Positions 1 through 7,161 of a stretch of DNA of 12,473 nt are shown in pieces. Position 1 is the stretch's first letter, and each line of letters starts with the position of its first letter. Source of the DNA: Hungatella sp. UBA3402. GTDB lineage: Bacteria > Bacillota > Clostridia > Lachnospirales > Lachnospiraceae. Under the pieces are notes generated by a model. The model was given only the letters and a program-made list of their open reading frames with translations, ran no database searches and was not told where the DNA came from. The translations under genes were made by a program, and so were the position numbers. The stretch lies in the NCBI GenBank assembly GCA_002358555.1, contig DEPC01000116.1:1-12473 (forward strand), in the 5' to 3' direction.

Positions 1-1401
1 CTCGTAACGGTGGCGGTGGCGTTCTTGTATATGCCCCGTGCCGTATGCCTCGTATGCCCGGCTACCTTCCTGCAATACACATTCGTAAGCGCCCAACCGC
101 ATGGTGCCGCCCATGTTGGTAATGGATTTCTGCTCTTCCATGATGTCGATAACATTATGTGAGGTCTTTTCATCCATTTCGCGCGAATTGGCATCGGCAT
201 ATCCCAATACATTACGGGCAAATTCAATGGCTATGCACTGCATGCCCAGGCAGATACCGAATGTCGGGATGTCGTGCGTGCGTGCGTATTTGATGGCTAC
301 GAATTTGCCGGCGATGCCGCGTTCGCCGAAACCCGGACCGATAAGTACACCCGACATGCCTTTCAATGCTTCCGCTACGTTTTCGTCCGTCAATGTTTCG
401 CTGTTTACGAAATCCACGGACACCTTGCGGTCGTTGTATGTTCCGGCTTGCGACAAGGCTTCGCGGATAGATTTGAAAGCATCCTGCAAATCGTATTTGC
501 CAACCAGCGCAATGTGTACCGGTTCGGTAGCTTCCGCCTTGTGACGGCGTTCGAGGAACGTACGCCACGGACCTAAGCCCGGAGTGTCGCCGACGGGAAG
601 TCCCATTTTTCTCAGAATGGTTTCGTCCAGTCCCTGAGCCTGCATCAGAATAGGCACTTCGTATATGGTCGGTGCGTCGATGCTCTGTACGACCGCGTTC
701 TCATCCACGCCGCAGAAAAGGGCTACTTTTTTACGTAAATTGGCGCTTAACTCATGTTCCGTACGGAGCACAAGTACATCGGGTTGAATTCCGGCACTTT
801 GCAACTCTTTTACGGAGTGCTGGGTAGGTTTGGTTTTCAATTCGCCGGCTGCTGCCAGATAGGGTACATAAGTAAGGTGTACGCACAATGCGTCTTTACC
901 CAACTCCCATTTCAGCTGGCGGATGCTTTCCAAATAGGGGAGAGACTCGATGTCGCCTACCGTACCGCCGATTTCGGTGATAACAAAATCGAATTTGTAT
1001 TTGTTACCCAACAGCTTCACATTCCGCTTGATCTCGTCTGTGATGTGAGGAATCACCTGGATCGTTTTACCCAGATAGTCTCCACGACGTTCCTTGTCAA
1101 TGACGCTCTTGTAGATACGTCCCGTAGTAATGTTGTTCGCCTTTGTCGTTTGTATGCCCAGAAATCGTTCATAGTGTCCCAGATCGAGGTCGGCTTCGTG
1201 TCCGTCTACGGTTACATAGCACTCTCCGTGCTCGTATGGATTCAATGTTCCCGGGTCGATGTTGATATACGGGTCAAACTTCTGAATGGTTACATTATAA
1301 CCTCTTGCTTGCAGCAACTTACCGATGGATGATGAAATGATTCCTTTTCCTAATGAAGAGGCAACACCACCGGTGACGAAAATATACTTTGTTTCTCCCA
1401 C
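1..1401 (-). CDS. pyrG: CTP synthase, 3' end beyond left edge
   Basis: Makes CTP from UTP, ATP and glutamine-derived ammonia in the cytoplasm (last step of de novo pyrimidine nucleotide synthesis). 467 codons are visible of a usual 535-545. The N-terminal synthetase domain has the P-loop-like GGVASSLGKGI at residues 11-21, followed by the conserved stretch containing FDPYINIDPGTLNPYEHGE. The glutamine amidotransferase domain has the oxyanion region GPGFGERG and the nucleophile elbow GICLGMQ with Cys384. The catalytic His and Glu would lie past the left edge. The start is GTG at 1401-1399, giving the Bacteroides-type N-terminus (M)GETKYIFVTGG. No in-frame ATG lies near it. The whole sequence is very close to Bacteroides CTP synthases as I know them and unlike the Clostridia-type genes further right. 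It is divergent from the gene at 1591. Confidence 0.97.
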   Translation of the reverse strand, partial: MGETKYIFVTGGVASSLGKGIISSSIGKLLQARGYNVTIQKFDPYINIDPGTLNPYEHGECYVTVDGHEADLDLGHYERFLGIQTTKANNITTGRIYKSVIDKERRGDYLGKTIQVIPHITDEIKRNVKLLGNKYKFDFVITEIGGTVGDIESLPYLESIRQLKWELGKDALCVHLTYVPYLAAAGELKTKPTQHSVKELQSAGIQPDVLVLRTEHELSANLRKKVALFCGVDENAVVQSIDAPTIYEVPILMQAQGLDETILRKMGLPVGDTPGLGPWRTFLERRHKAEATEPVHIALVGKYDLQDAFKSIREALSQAGTYNDRKVSVDFVNSETLTDENVAEALKGMSGVLIGPGFGERGIAGKFVAIKYARTHDIPTFGICLGMQCIAIEFARNVLGYADANSREMDEKTSHNVIDIMEEQKSITNMGGTMRLGAYECVLQEGSRAYEAYGTGHIQERHRHRYE

Positions 1402-1459
1402 AGCTATAACTGTTTTAATAATTGTTTACTTAGTAGTAATCTTACGAACTTAAAAAGCG

Positions 1460-1467
1460 CAAAATTA
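1460..1467 (-). promoter_or_regulatory. Bacteroides-type -7 box for pyrG
   Basis: On the minus strand this reads TAATTTTG, matching the Bacteroidota -7 consensus TAnnTTTG, about 60 bases upstream of the pyrG start. I found no good TTTG -33 element at the usual spacing, so this is a candidate only. Confidence 0.4.
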
Positions 1468-1561
1468 TAAAAAAAAGAGGAAGATTGTAGGCTTTCGTCT
1501 CTACAATTTTATTAAAAAATGCAATTTTGAAAGAATCCTATGATTTCTGAACAAAATGATG

Positions 1562-1569
1562 TAGCTTTG
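1562..1569 (+). promoter_or_regulatory. Bacteroides-type -7 box
   Basis: TAGCTTTG fits the TAnnTTTG consensus and lies 21 bases before the ATG at 1591. The -33 TTTG is not at canonical spacing. The short leader and the lack of a Shine-Dalgarno sequence are normal for Bacteroides genes. Confidence 0.4.
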
Positions 1570-1590
1570 CAGCCTAAACCATAGACAAAT

Positions 1591-2124
1591 ATGATGAGAA
1601 TTACTACTTTATGTTCAGCGTTTATCCTGTCAATCTTATCGTTATCGCTTTTTGCGCAGGAACCTGTCGAAGCTGTTTCACTTCCGACTGACTCTCTGCA
1701 GCCTACTCCTGAAGTGATTAAACCAGCTAAAACGGTCAAGCCTTCGGCAGTTGTGGCAAAGGCCAGAGTTGTGAATGCCGATACGCTTTCGGCAGAGCTT
1801 CAGAAATATTTAATGCTAAAACTTAATCTGTCAGGTCCGACACCGAAATTGGATACTGTTTCCTATTTATATAATAGGTATGTTGCACAATTGGATTATT
1901 TGAATGATTTGTCTGTGCCGCCACGTTATATTCCGTCCGACCCCGATTATTTTCGTCTGTTTACACCTTTGGCATATTATTATGCTCCGATGGCTCAATA
2001 CTCGAAGTTGGAATGGAAGCCCATGCAATTGGATACCACTCCCCAACTGACGCAAGAACTTTTGCCATACGATAAAAACTATCATATCTCATGTTCACGG
2101 TTCCCCGATTCAAGGCTTGGCTGA
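1591..2124 (+). CDS. Bacteroidota secreted protein, 3' end lost at junction
   Basis: The reading frame opens with a clear signal peptide: MMR, a hydrophobic core, then LFA with likely cleavage before QEP. A Pro/Val/Lys-rich linker follows (residues about 25-60), then a folded region rich in Tyr, Leu and Pro up to about residue 163. I believe the full-length protein is a longer conserved Bacteroidales protein of unknown function, probably exported to the cell envelope, but I cannot name a family. The frame leaves native sequence somewhere at 2055-2090, and the last 12 or so residues (to the stop at 2122-2124) are nonsense read antisense through the HTH gene. Either ATG at 1591 or 1594 could be used. 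It is divergent from pyrG. Confidence 0.75.
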   Translation: MMRITTLCSAFILSILSLSLFAQEPVEAVSLPTDSLQPTPEVIKPAKTVKPSAVVAKARVVNADTLSAELQKYLMLKLNLSGPTPKLDTVSYLYNRYVAQLDYLNDLSVPPRYIPSDPDYFRLFTPLAYYYAPMAQYSKLEWKPMQLDTTPQLTQELLPYDKNYHISCSRFPDSRLG

Positions 2125-2374
2125 CATTCTGCCTCACGCATCCCATCTTTTCTGCAAGCTCTTTCTGGTTCACATCCTCCCTTTCCATAATCTGCCGGAT
2201 AATTGTTGCTGCGTTTTCTCCACTCAACTCCCCTTTCAACTTTTTCACTACTTCCCGAAGAACCTCTACATCATCTCTCCAGATATTTTCCGGATCTCCC
2301 TTGTCTATCATGCTTTCGCAATGCTCTGTTAGGCTTTCCAGCTGACAGATGATTTCCGTTATAGACATACTCAA
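1961..2374 (-). CDS. HTH transcriptional regulator, C-terminus lost at junction
   Basis: Residues 1-52 are a charged helical segment. Residues 56-107 form a Cro/C1-type helix-turn-helix: the sequence NQKELAEKMGCVRQNVSQAL holds the two core helices and MRYDSFYRMAKVL the last helix, where family members usually continue with GYEI. Here the frame instead runs into Bacteroidota DNA (below about 2054), so residues 108-137 are not native. It is a DNA-binding regulator, probably a small phage or element repressor. The TTG at 2374 overlaps the HNH stop codon (TTGA) and sits 7 bases after AAGAAGG, so I prefer it; the ATG at 2368 is the alternative. It is co-transcribed with the HNH gene. Confidence 0.65.
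   Translation of the reverse strand: MSMSITEIICQLESLTEHCESMIDKGDPENIWRDDVEVLREVVKKLKGELSGENAATIIRQIMEREDVNQKELAEKMGCVRQNVSQALNRGTVNMRYDSFYRMAKVLASVGEWYPIAWASIPTSSIEPSEHNNMPKV
2055..2090. other. Junction of Bacteroidota and Clostridia-type DNA
   Basis: To the left, the plus-strand frame reads a Bacteroidota envelope protein. To the right, the minus-strand frame reads a Firmicutes HTH protein. Across about 30 bases both frames still look native (plus: LTQELLPYDKNY; minus: MRYDSFYRMAKVL), so the join may contain a short stretch shared by the two parents. No repeat, terminal inverted repeat or recombinase gene marks it as an attachment site. Most likely an assembly or ligation chimera; otherwise the end of an inserted element. 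Confidence 0.7.
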
Positions 2375-3174
2375 TTATGTACCTTCTTTCCTCTCCTTTG
2401 TCGTACTGCTATTTTCACTTTCGCAACCGCTATGCCCGCTTTTGTAAATTCTGCATTAAAAAATCTTAAATTGCTACGATTCAGTTCCAGGTTTTCCTTA
2501 TTATCTATCAATACCAGATTGTCAATATCACAATTATCCTTGTTACCGTCCAGAAAACTCACCATTTTCCCCTCTGGAATTGAACCATAATGTTCTTCCC
2601 ATACTTTCCGGTGGACTAACTCAAATCGCTCCCTTTGTGTTCCATCTTCTTTTACTTTCCGAACAAGGTAGCCATCTGTGGTGTGCGTATATTCTCCGAC
2701 CTCCATATGATTTGCAGGTACATTTCCCTTATGAAACATGGTTGCCTTGCACTTTTCATACTGCTCTGGACTCATTTTTTTCCCCTTGTTTGCAGGTACA
2801 TGTCCTTTCTTAAACCGACAATCCAGACCGCTTATAATATTGTGATTATCTTTGTATGCTTTGCACTGAGAGATAGAAAACTCAATACCAAAATGTTCTG
2901 ATACTTCTCTTGCAATTTCTCCAGCCTCTTTTCCCTTGGCAATGCCTCGGATATATTTCTCCATTCCTTCAGGGTATTTAGAAGGATATCCTTTTGGCGT
3001 TCCGCTTTTGAAACCGTATCGACTCTTTATACTATTGATGATATCCTTAGTAAATACCATACCATATTTCTTATCAAATCCCTGCTGGTTAATAAGGGTT
3101 GTCAATTCCTTTGTGGTTCGACCTGCGGTATTCTCACGCATCCAATCCACTACTTCTACCGGCCACTTCCGCAT
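2371..3174 (-). CDS. Phage HNH endonuclease
   Basis: A 267-residue protein with an N-terminal helical DNA-binding-like half (residues 1-115, WPVEVVDWM onward), two repeated GHVPANKG/GNVPANHM motifs (about 124-156), and an HNH nuclease core at about 184-222: FELVHRKVWEEHYG supplies the first His and FLDGNKDNCDIDNLVLI the Asn-bearing loop and last residues. Proteins of this layout are common in Clostridia phages, either as free-standing homing-like nucleases or as packaging-associated HNH proteins next to terminase genes. No terminase is visible here because the DNA changes origin 300 bases downstream. The start overlaps the end of the preceding small gene by 19 bases, which suggests coupled translation. 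Confidence 0.88.
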   Translation of the reverse strand: MRKWPVEVVDWMRENTAGRTTKELTTLINQQGFDKKYGMVFTKDIINSIKSRYGFKSGTPKGYPSKYPEGMEKYIRGIAKGKEAGEIAREVSEHFGIEFSISQCKAYKDNHNIISGLDCRFKKGHVPANKGKKMSPEQYEKCKATMFHKGNVPANHMEVGEYTHTTDGYLVRKVKEDGTQRERFELVHRKVWEEHYGSIPEGKMVSFLDGNKDNCDIDNLVLIDNKENLELNRSNLRFFNAEFTKAGIAVAKVKIAVRQRRGKKVHN

Positions 3175-3425
3175 CCGTCACATCCCCCTCGAACTTCCAA
3201 CATTTCTGGAACGGTTTTCTTTCTTTCATAGCCGTACTCGTCCATGTGCTGCATTGCTTTTAGCTGCAGTTCGCCGGTCTTGATGATCTGCTCTCCTACC
3301 TTTGCCATCGCCTCAGACCGCCTTATCTCAGCCTCCAGTTCATCGCCTTTCAAATCTTCATCGCCCAACTTCTCCAGCTGAGCAAACAGATGATTATTTA
3401 GATCTCCGAGCGTGTTCTTTACCAT
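3156..3425 (-). CDS. Small phage protein of unknown function
   Basis: An 89-residue acidic, largely helical protein starting MVKNTLGDLNNHLFAQLEKL and ending in a Gly/Cys tail (GGCDGCGSGR). The start at 3425 follows GGGAGGT with good spacing. A longer in-frame extension to 3494 has no ribosome binding site and overlaps the neighbour's 3' end. I recognise the type as a conserved hypothetical protein often encoded directly before HNH genes in Firmicutes phages, but I know no assigned function. It overlaps the HNH gene by 19 bases. Confidence 0.7.
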   Translation of the reverse strand: MVKNTLGDLNNHLFAQLEKLGDEDLKGDELEAEIRRSEAMAKVGEQIIKTGELQLKAMQHMDEYGYERKKTVPEMLEVRGGCDGCGSGR

Positions 3426-3438
3426 ACCATATACCTCC

Positions 3439-4194
3439 CTAATCGCATCTATGGCAGGTATCGCAACTATAACGCTGCCACAGTCCATCTTCATCCTGGT
3501 ACAAACATTGGCTCTCGCCCCAGCATTTTATGTATGTCTCATATGCCTCATTGCTGCAGGAATCATGGTAATCGCCCTCAACAATCTCACCGCCCCTATA
3601 GACTCTGTAGCCGTTATTGTTCCCCATATCTTCATCAGCCCACCAGTGTTCAATCGTTGCTTCTGGGTACATTTCTGACAATTTCTGTATAACCGGTGCC
3701 GGATTAGACCAGGCTGTTTCAAAGATGATTGTATCCTCGTCCTCCTGCTCGTTGGAGTAGGCGTTCCACTTTGTTCCCCAATGTTCTATGCACCAGTTAT
3801 ACCATGTGGCGTGTCCGTATTTTCTGATATTCGATACATATTTCTGCCCCATTTTATAGAACTCTTCCTTTTTCGCCACAGGCATATCTTGTGTTTTTTC
3901 CAGCACCCTCATAAACACTTCCTCGGCCCAGGAACCTTTGCTGAAATAGTTGTTTACCTTTTTGTCAACTAACTCCTTATCATCTGCACTGATTGCCCGC
4001 ATAGGTAATGTGCATTTATCTGTCACATAGTAAATGATTGCCTCGTTTGTCATGGAACCACTTTCGATATTCAAACTCTCCGGCATAGGAATCATCTTAT
4101 TGAAGTCAAAACGCTTTTCTCCATCTTCTATTACAAACAGCGGAAGGGCTGCAATTCCCTCCATCTTTACGATATTTCTTACATGATTTGGCAT
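3439..4194 (-). CDS. DUF1281 / YubB-like (Api92-type) protein
   Basis: A 251-residue protein beginning MPNHVRNIVKMEG, the hallmark of DUF1281/YubB-type proteins, then DFNKMIPMPESL (about 30-40). The C-terminal part (from about WYNWCIEHWGTKWNAY, through FETAWSNPAPVI, to IEHWWADEDMG) matches the ferredoxin-like fold described for Api92-like proteins of phages and plasmids. The function is unknown; family members sit in mobile elements. The Cys-rich end (CDTCHRCD) is unusual and could bind metal. The ribosome binding site AAGGAG lies 8 bases before the ATG, and the gene follows the DUF5688 gene by 16 bases. Confidence 0.85.
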   Translation of the reverse strand: MPNHVRNIVKMEGIAALPLFVIEDGEKRFDFNKMIPMPESLNIESGSMTNEAIIYYVTDKCTLPMRAISADDKELVDKKVNNYFSKGSWAEEVFMRVLEKTQDMPVAKKEEFYKMGQKYVSNIRKYGHATWYNWCIEHWGTKWNAYSNEQEDEDTIIFETAWSNPAPVIQKLSEMYPEATIEHWWADEDMGNNNGYRVYRGGEIVEGDYHDSCSNEAYETYIKCWGESQCLYQDEDGLWQRYSCDTCHRCD

Positions 4195-4210
4195 AATAAA
4201 TGCTCCTTTC

Positions 4211-5398
4211 TTAGTTCAGCTCTTCCCATTTGCCGACAAACATGGTTATTGTTCTTCTTTTAAACACTACCTTGCTAGTGTCATAGTCCTTATTCAACCA
4301 ACCTTTGCTTATGTATTCCTGCAACCGGTTCCGGCACAGCTGCTCCGTAGGAACTGTTCTGTTGACCTGCTCGTATCTGCCACGACTCCGGCTCCACAGG
4401 AATGAAGCATACTCATATTCGATTTCTTTTTCCTCGTATAAATCTTGCAGATACTGCTTGACATTCTTGGTGTGATTCATCTTCTCCATTTTCTGACTAA
4501 TACTTTTCATTGTATTCTCCAGCAATTCCAGCTTTCCTGTCTTAACATCATATTTGTATATGCTTTCGCCAAGAATTTCTTCATCGGGAACTTCTTCTGC
4601 GTTCACTTTTTCCACCATGTCTCTAAGGATGTCCGGATTTAATCCCTCCGTAGGAGTCGCTATTACCTCATGGATGCTAGAAGGCATCACATATAAATCG
4701 CTTTTTAACTTTCTGGCAAGCTCCTCAAAATATTCCTCGAAAAGCATTACCACCGTTCCATTCTTTCCTGACGTGTTTGTAAGGATAAACATAGGTGGGC
4801 ACTCATTTGGGAATGATTCACTCGGAATCCCTGTTATTTCTGCCATGATTGCTGCTATAGTCATCACACAAAATCCTTTCTCTTTTGTATTCTTCCTAGC
4901 GGCAAAGTCCAATTCTTCCTCACTGATGTCATATACGTTGCAAAGTTCATGGTTCATAGCTATGCTTGCGCTTTCATCTCTATCATCTCTCACAATAACC
5001 CTATAAATTGCCGACATATCAAACAATTCTTTGTGAGGCATATTGTCAAGACGCTCAATATTTCGCTCTGTATTTACAAGCTGATACACAACTTTTTCAA
5101 GAATACTCTTTTTATTCAATTTCTCTGTGATATCAGAAAACTGTCCGATGTCCGTATTCCAGTAAATAACTGCAATCTCTTTTGCTGTCTCACGTATGCT
5201 TCTTCTACCACCTTCAATTTCATTCAGTAGCTCGTCAATGTATATGACAGGACATACTGTGTCTCCGGTTTTGCGAACAACGATTGCTTGTCTGACAGAA
5301 CGATTATTCTTTGTAACTTCTGAGAAACTAATCTCGTAGCCTTCTCCAATCTCCTGCAGTACTGCATCACCAATTGTTTTCATAATTTCTGCTTTCAT
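4211..5398 (-). CDS. DUF5688 family protein with extra C-terminal region
   Basis: A 395-residue protein. Residues 1 to about 294 match the DUF5688 family of Lachnospiraceae and other Clostridia in length and layout: an early VRKTGDTVCPVIYIDELL, a central acidic/helical stretch with GFCVMTIAAIMAEITGIP, a GKNGTVVMLFEEYFEELA block and the closing NPDILRDMVEKVN and YKYDVKTGKLELL. DUF5688 genes are usually found in ICEs and prophages with no assigned biochemical role. Residues 295-395 lie beyond the usual family end and include a basic segment (FKRRTITMF). AGGAGG stands just before the ATG. No signal peptide is visible, so it is probably cytoplasmic. Confidence 0.85.
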   Translation of the reverse strand: MKAEIMKTIGDAVLQEIGEGYEISFSEVTKNNRSVRQAIVVRKTGDTVCPVIYIDELLNEIEGGRRSIRETAKEIAVIYWNTDIGQFSDITEKLNKKSILEKVVYQLVNTERNIERLDNMPHKELFDMSAIYRVIVRDDRDESASIAMNHELCNVYDISEEELDFAARKNTKEKGFCVMTIAAIMAEITGIPSESFPNECPPMFILTNTSGKNGTVVMLFEEYFEELARKLKSDLYVMPSSIHEVIATPTEGLNPDILRDMVEKVNAEEVPDEEILGESIYKYDVKTGKLELLENTMKSISQKMEKMNHTKNVKQYLQDLYEEKEIEYEYASFLWSRSRGRYEQVNRTVPTEQLCRNRLQEYISKGWLNKDYDTSKVVFKRRTITMFVGKWEELN

Positions 5399-5430
5399 CT
5401 TTTCCTCCTATTTTATAATACTATTTTATT

Positions 5431-5454
5431 GTCAACGAACCATGTTGTAGCAAT
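5431..5454. repeat. Copy of the CAACGAACCATG/GTAGCAAT motif
   Basis: CAACGAACCATG (5433-5444) followed by GTAGCAAT (5447-5454) recurs upstream of the RHH promoter at 7221-7232 and 7276-7283. On the minus strand both copies read CATGGTTCGTTG followed by ACA or GCA, so each ends in a -35-like TTGACA/TTGGCA. Here it lies in the gap between the antirepressor and DUF5688 genes and could carry a promoter for the latter, although no -10 stands at ideal spacing. Confidence 0.45.
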
Positions 5455-5462
5455 GTACTAAT

Positions 5463-6284
5463 CTATGCCACTTCCGCTAGAAATTTATTGATAAAATACT
5501 GCTGTCCCTTGCCTGTCACAAGCACTGTCTTAGTTATCCTAACTGAACCGTCAGGATTAGTAATGGTTCTCTCCTTAATCTCAAATAACCCTATTTCCAT
5601 AGATTTCTGCATTGGCATATTATAATCGGTTCCCTTACGTTTAATCAGATATCCATTATCACGCATCCACCCAAAAAGTCGGTTCTGCCCGATATCAATC
5701 CCATTCTGTTTTAAAATTTTTGCTAGTTCCCCAATGAGAATGGATGTATTAGAAACACTAACGGCATCAGCAAAAATTTCCTTTGGACGCATTTCTTCTA
5801 TACGTTTCTGTTTTTCTCTGATTAGCCTATCACGTTCTGCAATTTTGTTTTGAGCTACAATTAAAGCTTTTGCTATAAGTTCATCATCTGTAAGGCTGTC
5901 CTGTCCTACTATGTATCCTCCAGTTCTACGAATTGATGGAATAATTTCATCAGCTACCAAGGCTTGGAATTTCTCTGCTGTTTCATTCTTTGCTTTCATG
6001 GCAAGGCGGTAGAAGATATTTTCGGGGATAAAATCGGGCAATCCGTTTTTCCCAGTTGCTTGGGAATCTCCGTGCCAGCTAGTTGGCACGCCATTTTCCA
6101 CACTTGTGTGGAAACCTAATTCGTTAAGATATTTCTCAACTCTATCCCACATCACATATTCTTTTCCATTCTTATCTCTTGTAAAACCTAACCCTCTCGC
6201 TACATTTTCCAGCTTCAGATAGACTGTTCCATCATTTTCGTAGCAGTCAACACCACTTATACTTATAACTTTCAGTTCATTCAT
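5463..6284 (-). CDS. Phage antirepressor, BRO-N + KilAC
   Basis: A 273-residue two-domain DNA-binding protein. The N-terminal BRO/ANT-type domain spans about residues 5-120 (VYLKLENVARGLGFTR, then FIPENIFYRLAMKAKNETAE and FQALVADEIIPSIRRTGGY). A charged coiled linker lies at about 135-168. The KilAC domain spans about 170-273 (LIGELAKILKQNGIDIGQNR, LFGWMRDNGYLI, KTVLVTGKGQQYFINKF). In temperate phages such proteins counteract the lysogeny repressor or regulate early genes. AAGGAGG precedes the ATG. Two adjacent inverted repeats lie inside the 5' third of the gene. It is transcribed with its neighbours on the minus strand; no repressor gene is adjacent apart from the RHH regulator at 6922. Confidence 0.92.
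   Translation of the reverse strand: MNELKVISISGVDCYENDGTVYLKLENVARGLGFTRDKNGKEYVMWDRVEKYLNELGFHTSVENGVPTSWHGDSQATGKNGLPDFIPENIFYRLAMKAKNETAEKFQALVADEIIPSIRRTGGYIVGQDSLTDDELIAKALIVAQNKIAERDRLIREKQKRIEEMRPKEIFADAVSVSNTSILIGELAKILKQNGIDIGQNRLFGWMRDNGYLIKRKGTDYNMPMQKSMEIGLFEIKERTITNPDGSVRITKTVLVTGKGQQYFINKFLAEVA
6071..6114. repeat. Two adjacent inverted repeats inside the antirepressor gene
   Basis: CGTGCCA (6071-6077) pairs with TGGCACG (6084-6090) around 6 bases. Four bases on, TTTCCACAC (6095-6103) pairs with GTGTGGAAA (6106-6114) around 2 bases. The second is too tight for a normal RNA loop with all 9 pairs, so it fits a dimeric protein operator at least as well. Confidence 0.55.
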
Positions 6285-6295
6285 TTTCTGTCCTC

Positions 6296-6308
6296 CTTCA
6301 TATTTGCG
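6296..6308 (-). promoter_or_regulatory. Candidate operator CGCAAATAYGAAG, copy 1
   Basis: The minus strand reads CGCAAATATGAAG, overlapping the ribosome binding site of the antirepressor gene. It matches 12 of 13 bases at 9057-9069, where the same word sits inside a promoter. A further half-site ACGCAAAT lies at 6332-6339. A shared regulator is an inference. Confidence 0.35.
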
Positions 6309-6362
6309 TTTGAGTTCCTTTTATATCTCTCATTTGCGTACCCTTAGAGCATGTTTAAAGCC

Positions 6363-6390
6363 CCAGAGAGCCTTCTTAAATGCTCTCTGG
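6363..6390 (-). terminator. Hairpin after the small-gene pair
   Basis: CCAGAGAGC and GCTCTCTGG form a perfect 9-bp stem with a 10-base loop, 19 bases past the stop codon of the 6410-6604 gene. The following minus-strand sequence is GGGCTTTAAAC, without a long T run, so termination may be weak. Confidence 0.45.
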
Positions 6391-6409
6391 TATAAATATT
6401 ACCTATCAG

Positions 6410-6604
6410 CTATTTTCCCTTAATACGGCCAATTTCAGCTTTCTCAGCTATTCCACATGTTTCTATCATCTTCTCTGCTTCTCGAAATAACTCCTCCACT
6501 TCATTTGGTGTAACCTTTTTTGCCTCCTCTATGGCTTTCCTTACCGACTGGCAGGCAGAACACAAGCAGCAACTATCCCCAGCATATTGACAGTTATTAT
6601 TCAT
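6410..6604 (-). CDS. Small Cys-rich hypothetical protein
   Basis: 64 residues. The N-terminus carries five cysteines in the pattern C-x6-CC-x-C-x2-C (residues 5-18), which could bind a metal ion. The rest is an amphipathic, charged helix (KVTPNEVEELFREAEKMIE). I do not recognise the family. Its ATG overlaps the stop of the upstream gene in an ATGA arrangement, so the two are translationally coupled. Confidence 0.6.
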   Translation of the reverse strand: MNNNCQYAGDSCCLCSACQSVRKAIEEAKKVTPNEVEELFREAEKMIETCGIAEKAEIGRIKGK

Positions 6605-6801
6605 CTGCTAGTACCCCCTATGTAAGCAATGTCGCTGTCAATAGCGGACTTCACCCTGTCTGTCAGCAGGCCATAAACGGATTCCAATGCCACAGTTCCG
6701 TTTTCCACTTCTGCTCTTAATGCTCCGATAATTAAACCGATATTGTAATAATTCTTACGGATTCTATATTCCTGGATATTTACGACATTTGAATTTTTCA
6801 T
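6601..6801 (-). CDS. Hypothetical 66-residue protein
   Basis: Begins MKNSNVVNIQEYRIRKNYYN, then a helical segment (IGLIIGALRAEVENG, ALESVYGLLTDRVKSAIDSD). The NVVNIQEYR start resembles small phage and ICE hypothetical proteins from Firmicutes, but I cannot give a function. AAGGAG lies 10 bases before the ATG, slightly far. It is coupled by a 4-base overlap to the Cys-rich gene downstream. Confidence 0.6.
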   Translation of the reverse strand: MKNSNVVNIQEYRIRKNYYNIGLIIGALRAEVENGTVALESVYGLLTDRVKSAIDSDIAYIGGTSR

Positions 6802-6883
6802 GGTACGGCTTCTCCTTTTTCATTGATTCCGCCGCTTAGATGTGATAGAATAGATTTATCAATCGTTTTGGCGGTTGGTGTGG

Positions 6884-6923
6884 AGAATAGTCGCTAAACT
6901 TTGGTCGGTGCAGCGGCTATTCT
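6884..6923 (-). other. Imperfect hairpin at the end of the RHH gene
   Basis: AGAATAGTCGCT (6884-6895) pairs with AGCGGCTATTCT (6912-6923) with one mismatch in 12 and a 16-base loop. On the minus strand it overlaps the last bases of the RHH stop codon and is followed by CCACACC, not T residues. It could slow degradation or separate the RHH message from the downstream small genes; intrinsic termination is doubtful. Confidence 0.5.
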
Positions 6924-7095
6924 ATTTTCTCAATTCTTCATAGACTTTATTGATTCCCATTCGTATTACTTCTGATTTCTTCAAATCAAGCTTTCCTGTA
7001 CAATAATCAAGTTTTTCAATATCACTTTTTGAAAGCCGGATTCTAGTATTCAGATTTTTAGGGTCATCTGTTGGTCTACCAGCTTGTGGACTCAT
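6922..7095 (-). CDS. Ribbon-helix-helix (CopG/Arc-like) regulator
   Basis: 57 residues. After AGRPTDDPKNLN comes the beta strand TRIRLSK, helix 1 SDIEKLDYCTGKL, the turn and helix 2 KKSEVIRMGINKVYEEL, the full layout of a small RHH DNA-binding protein. These act as dimers or tetramers and often repress their own promoter. The ATG at 7095 follows GAGAGGTG with normal spacing; an upstream extension to 7128 would be read through the operator and has no ribosome binding site. Immediately upstream lies a strong promoter with two 11-bp direct repeats, which is what an autoregulated RHH gene would show. No toxin partner is adjacent, so an antitoxin role is not supported. Confidence 0.85.
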   Translation of the reverse strand: MSPQAGRPTDDPKNLNTRIRLSKSDIEKLDYCTGKLDLKKSEVIRMGINKVYEELRK

Positions 7096-7117
7096 TTTCT
7101 CACCTCTCTTTCTATTT

Positions 7118-7161
7118 TGTATCCACAATATTATTATACATTATGTATCCACAAAAATCAA
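7118..7161 (-). promoter_or_regulatory. Promoter of the RHH gene with two operator repeats
   Basis: On the minus strand: -35 TTGATT (7156-7161), a 17-base spacer, -10 TATAAT (7133-7138). TTGTGGATACA occurs twice as a direct repeat, at 7144-7154 (within the spacer) and 7118-7128 (just past the -10), offset by 26 bases. The placement on both sides of the -10 box suits repression by the RHH product. Confidence 0.75.

Noticed and set aside
101..1332. Several plus-strand open frames up to 192 codons
   Set aside because: They are antisense or out of frame to the clearly identified CTP synthase gene and have no recognisable protein features.
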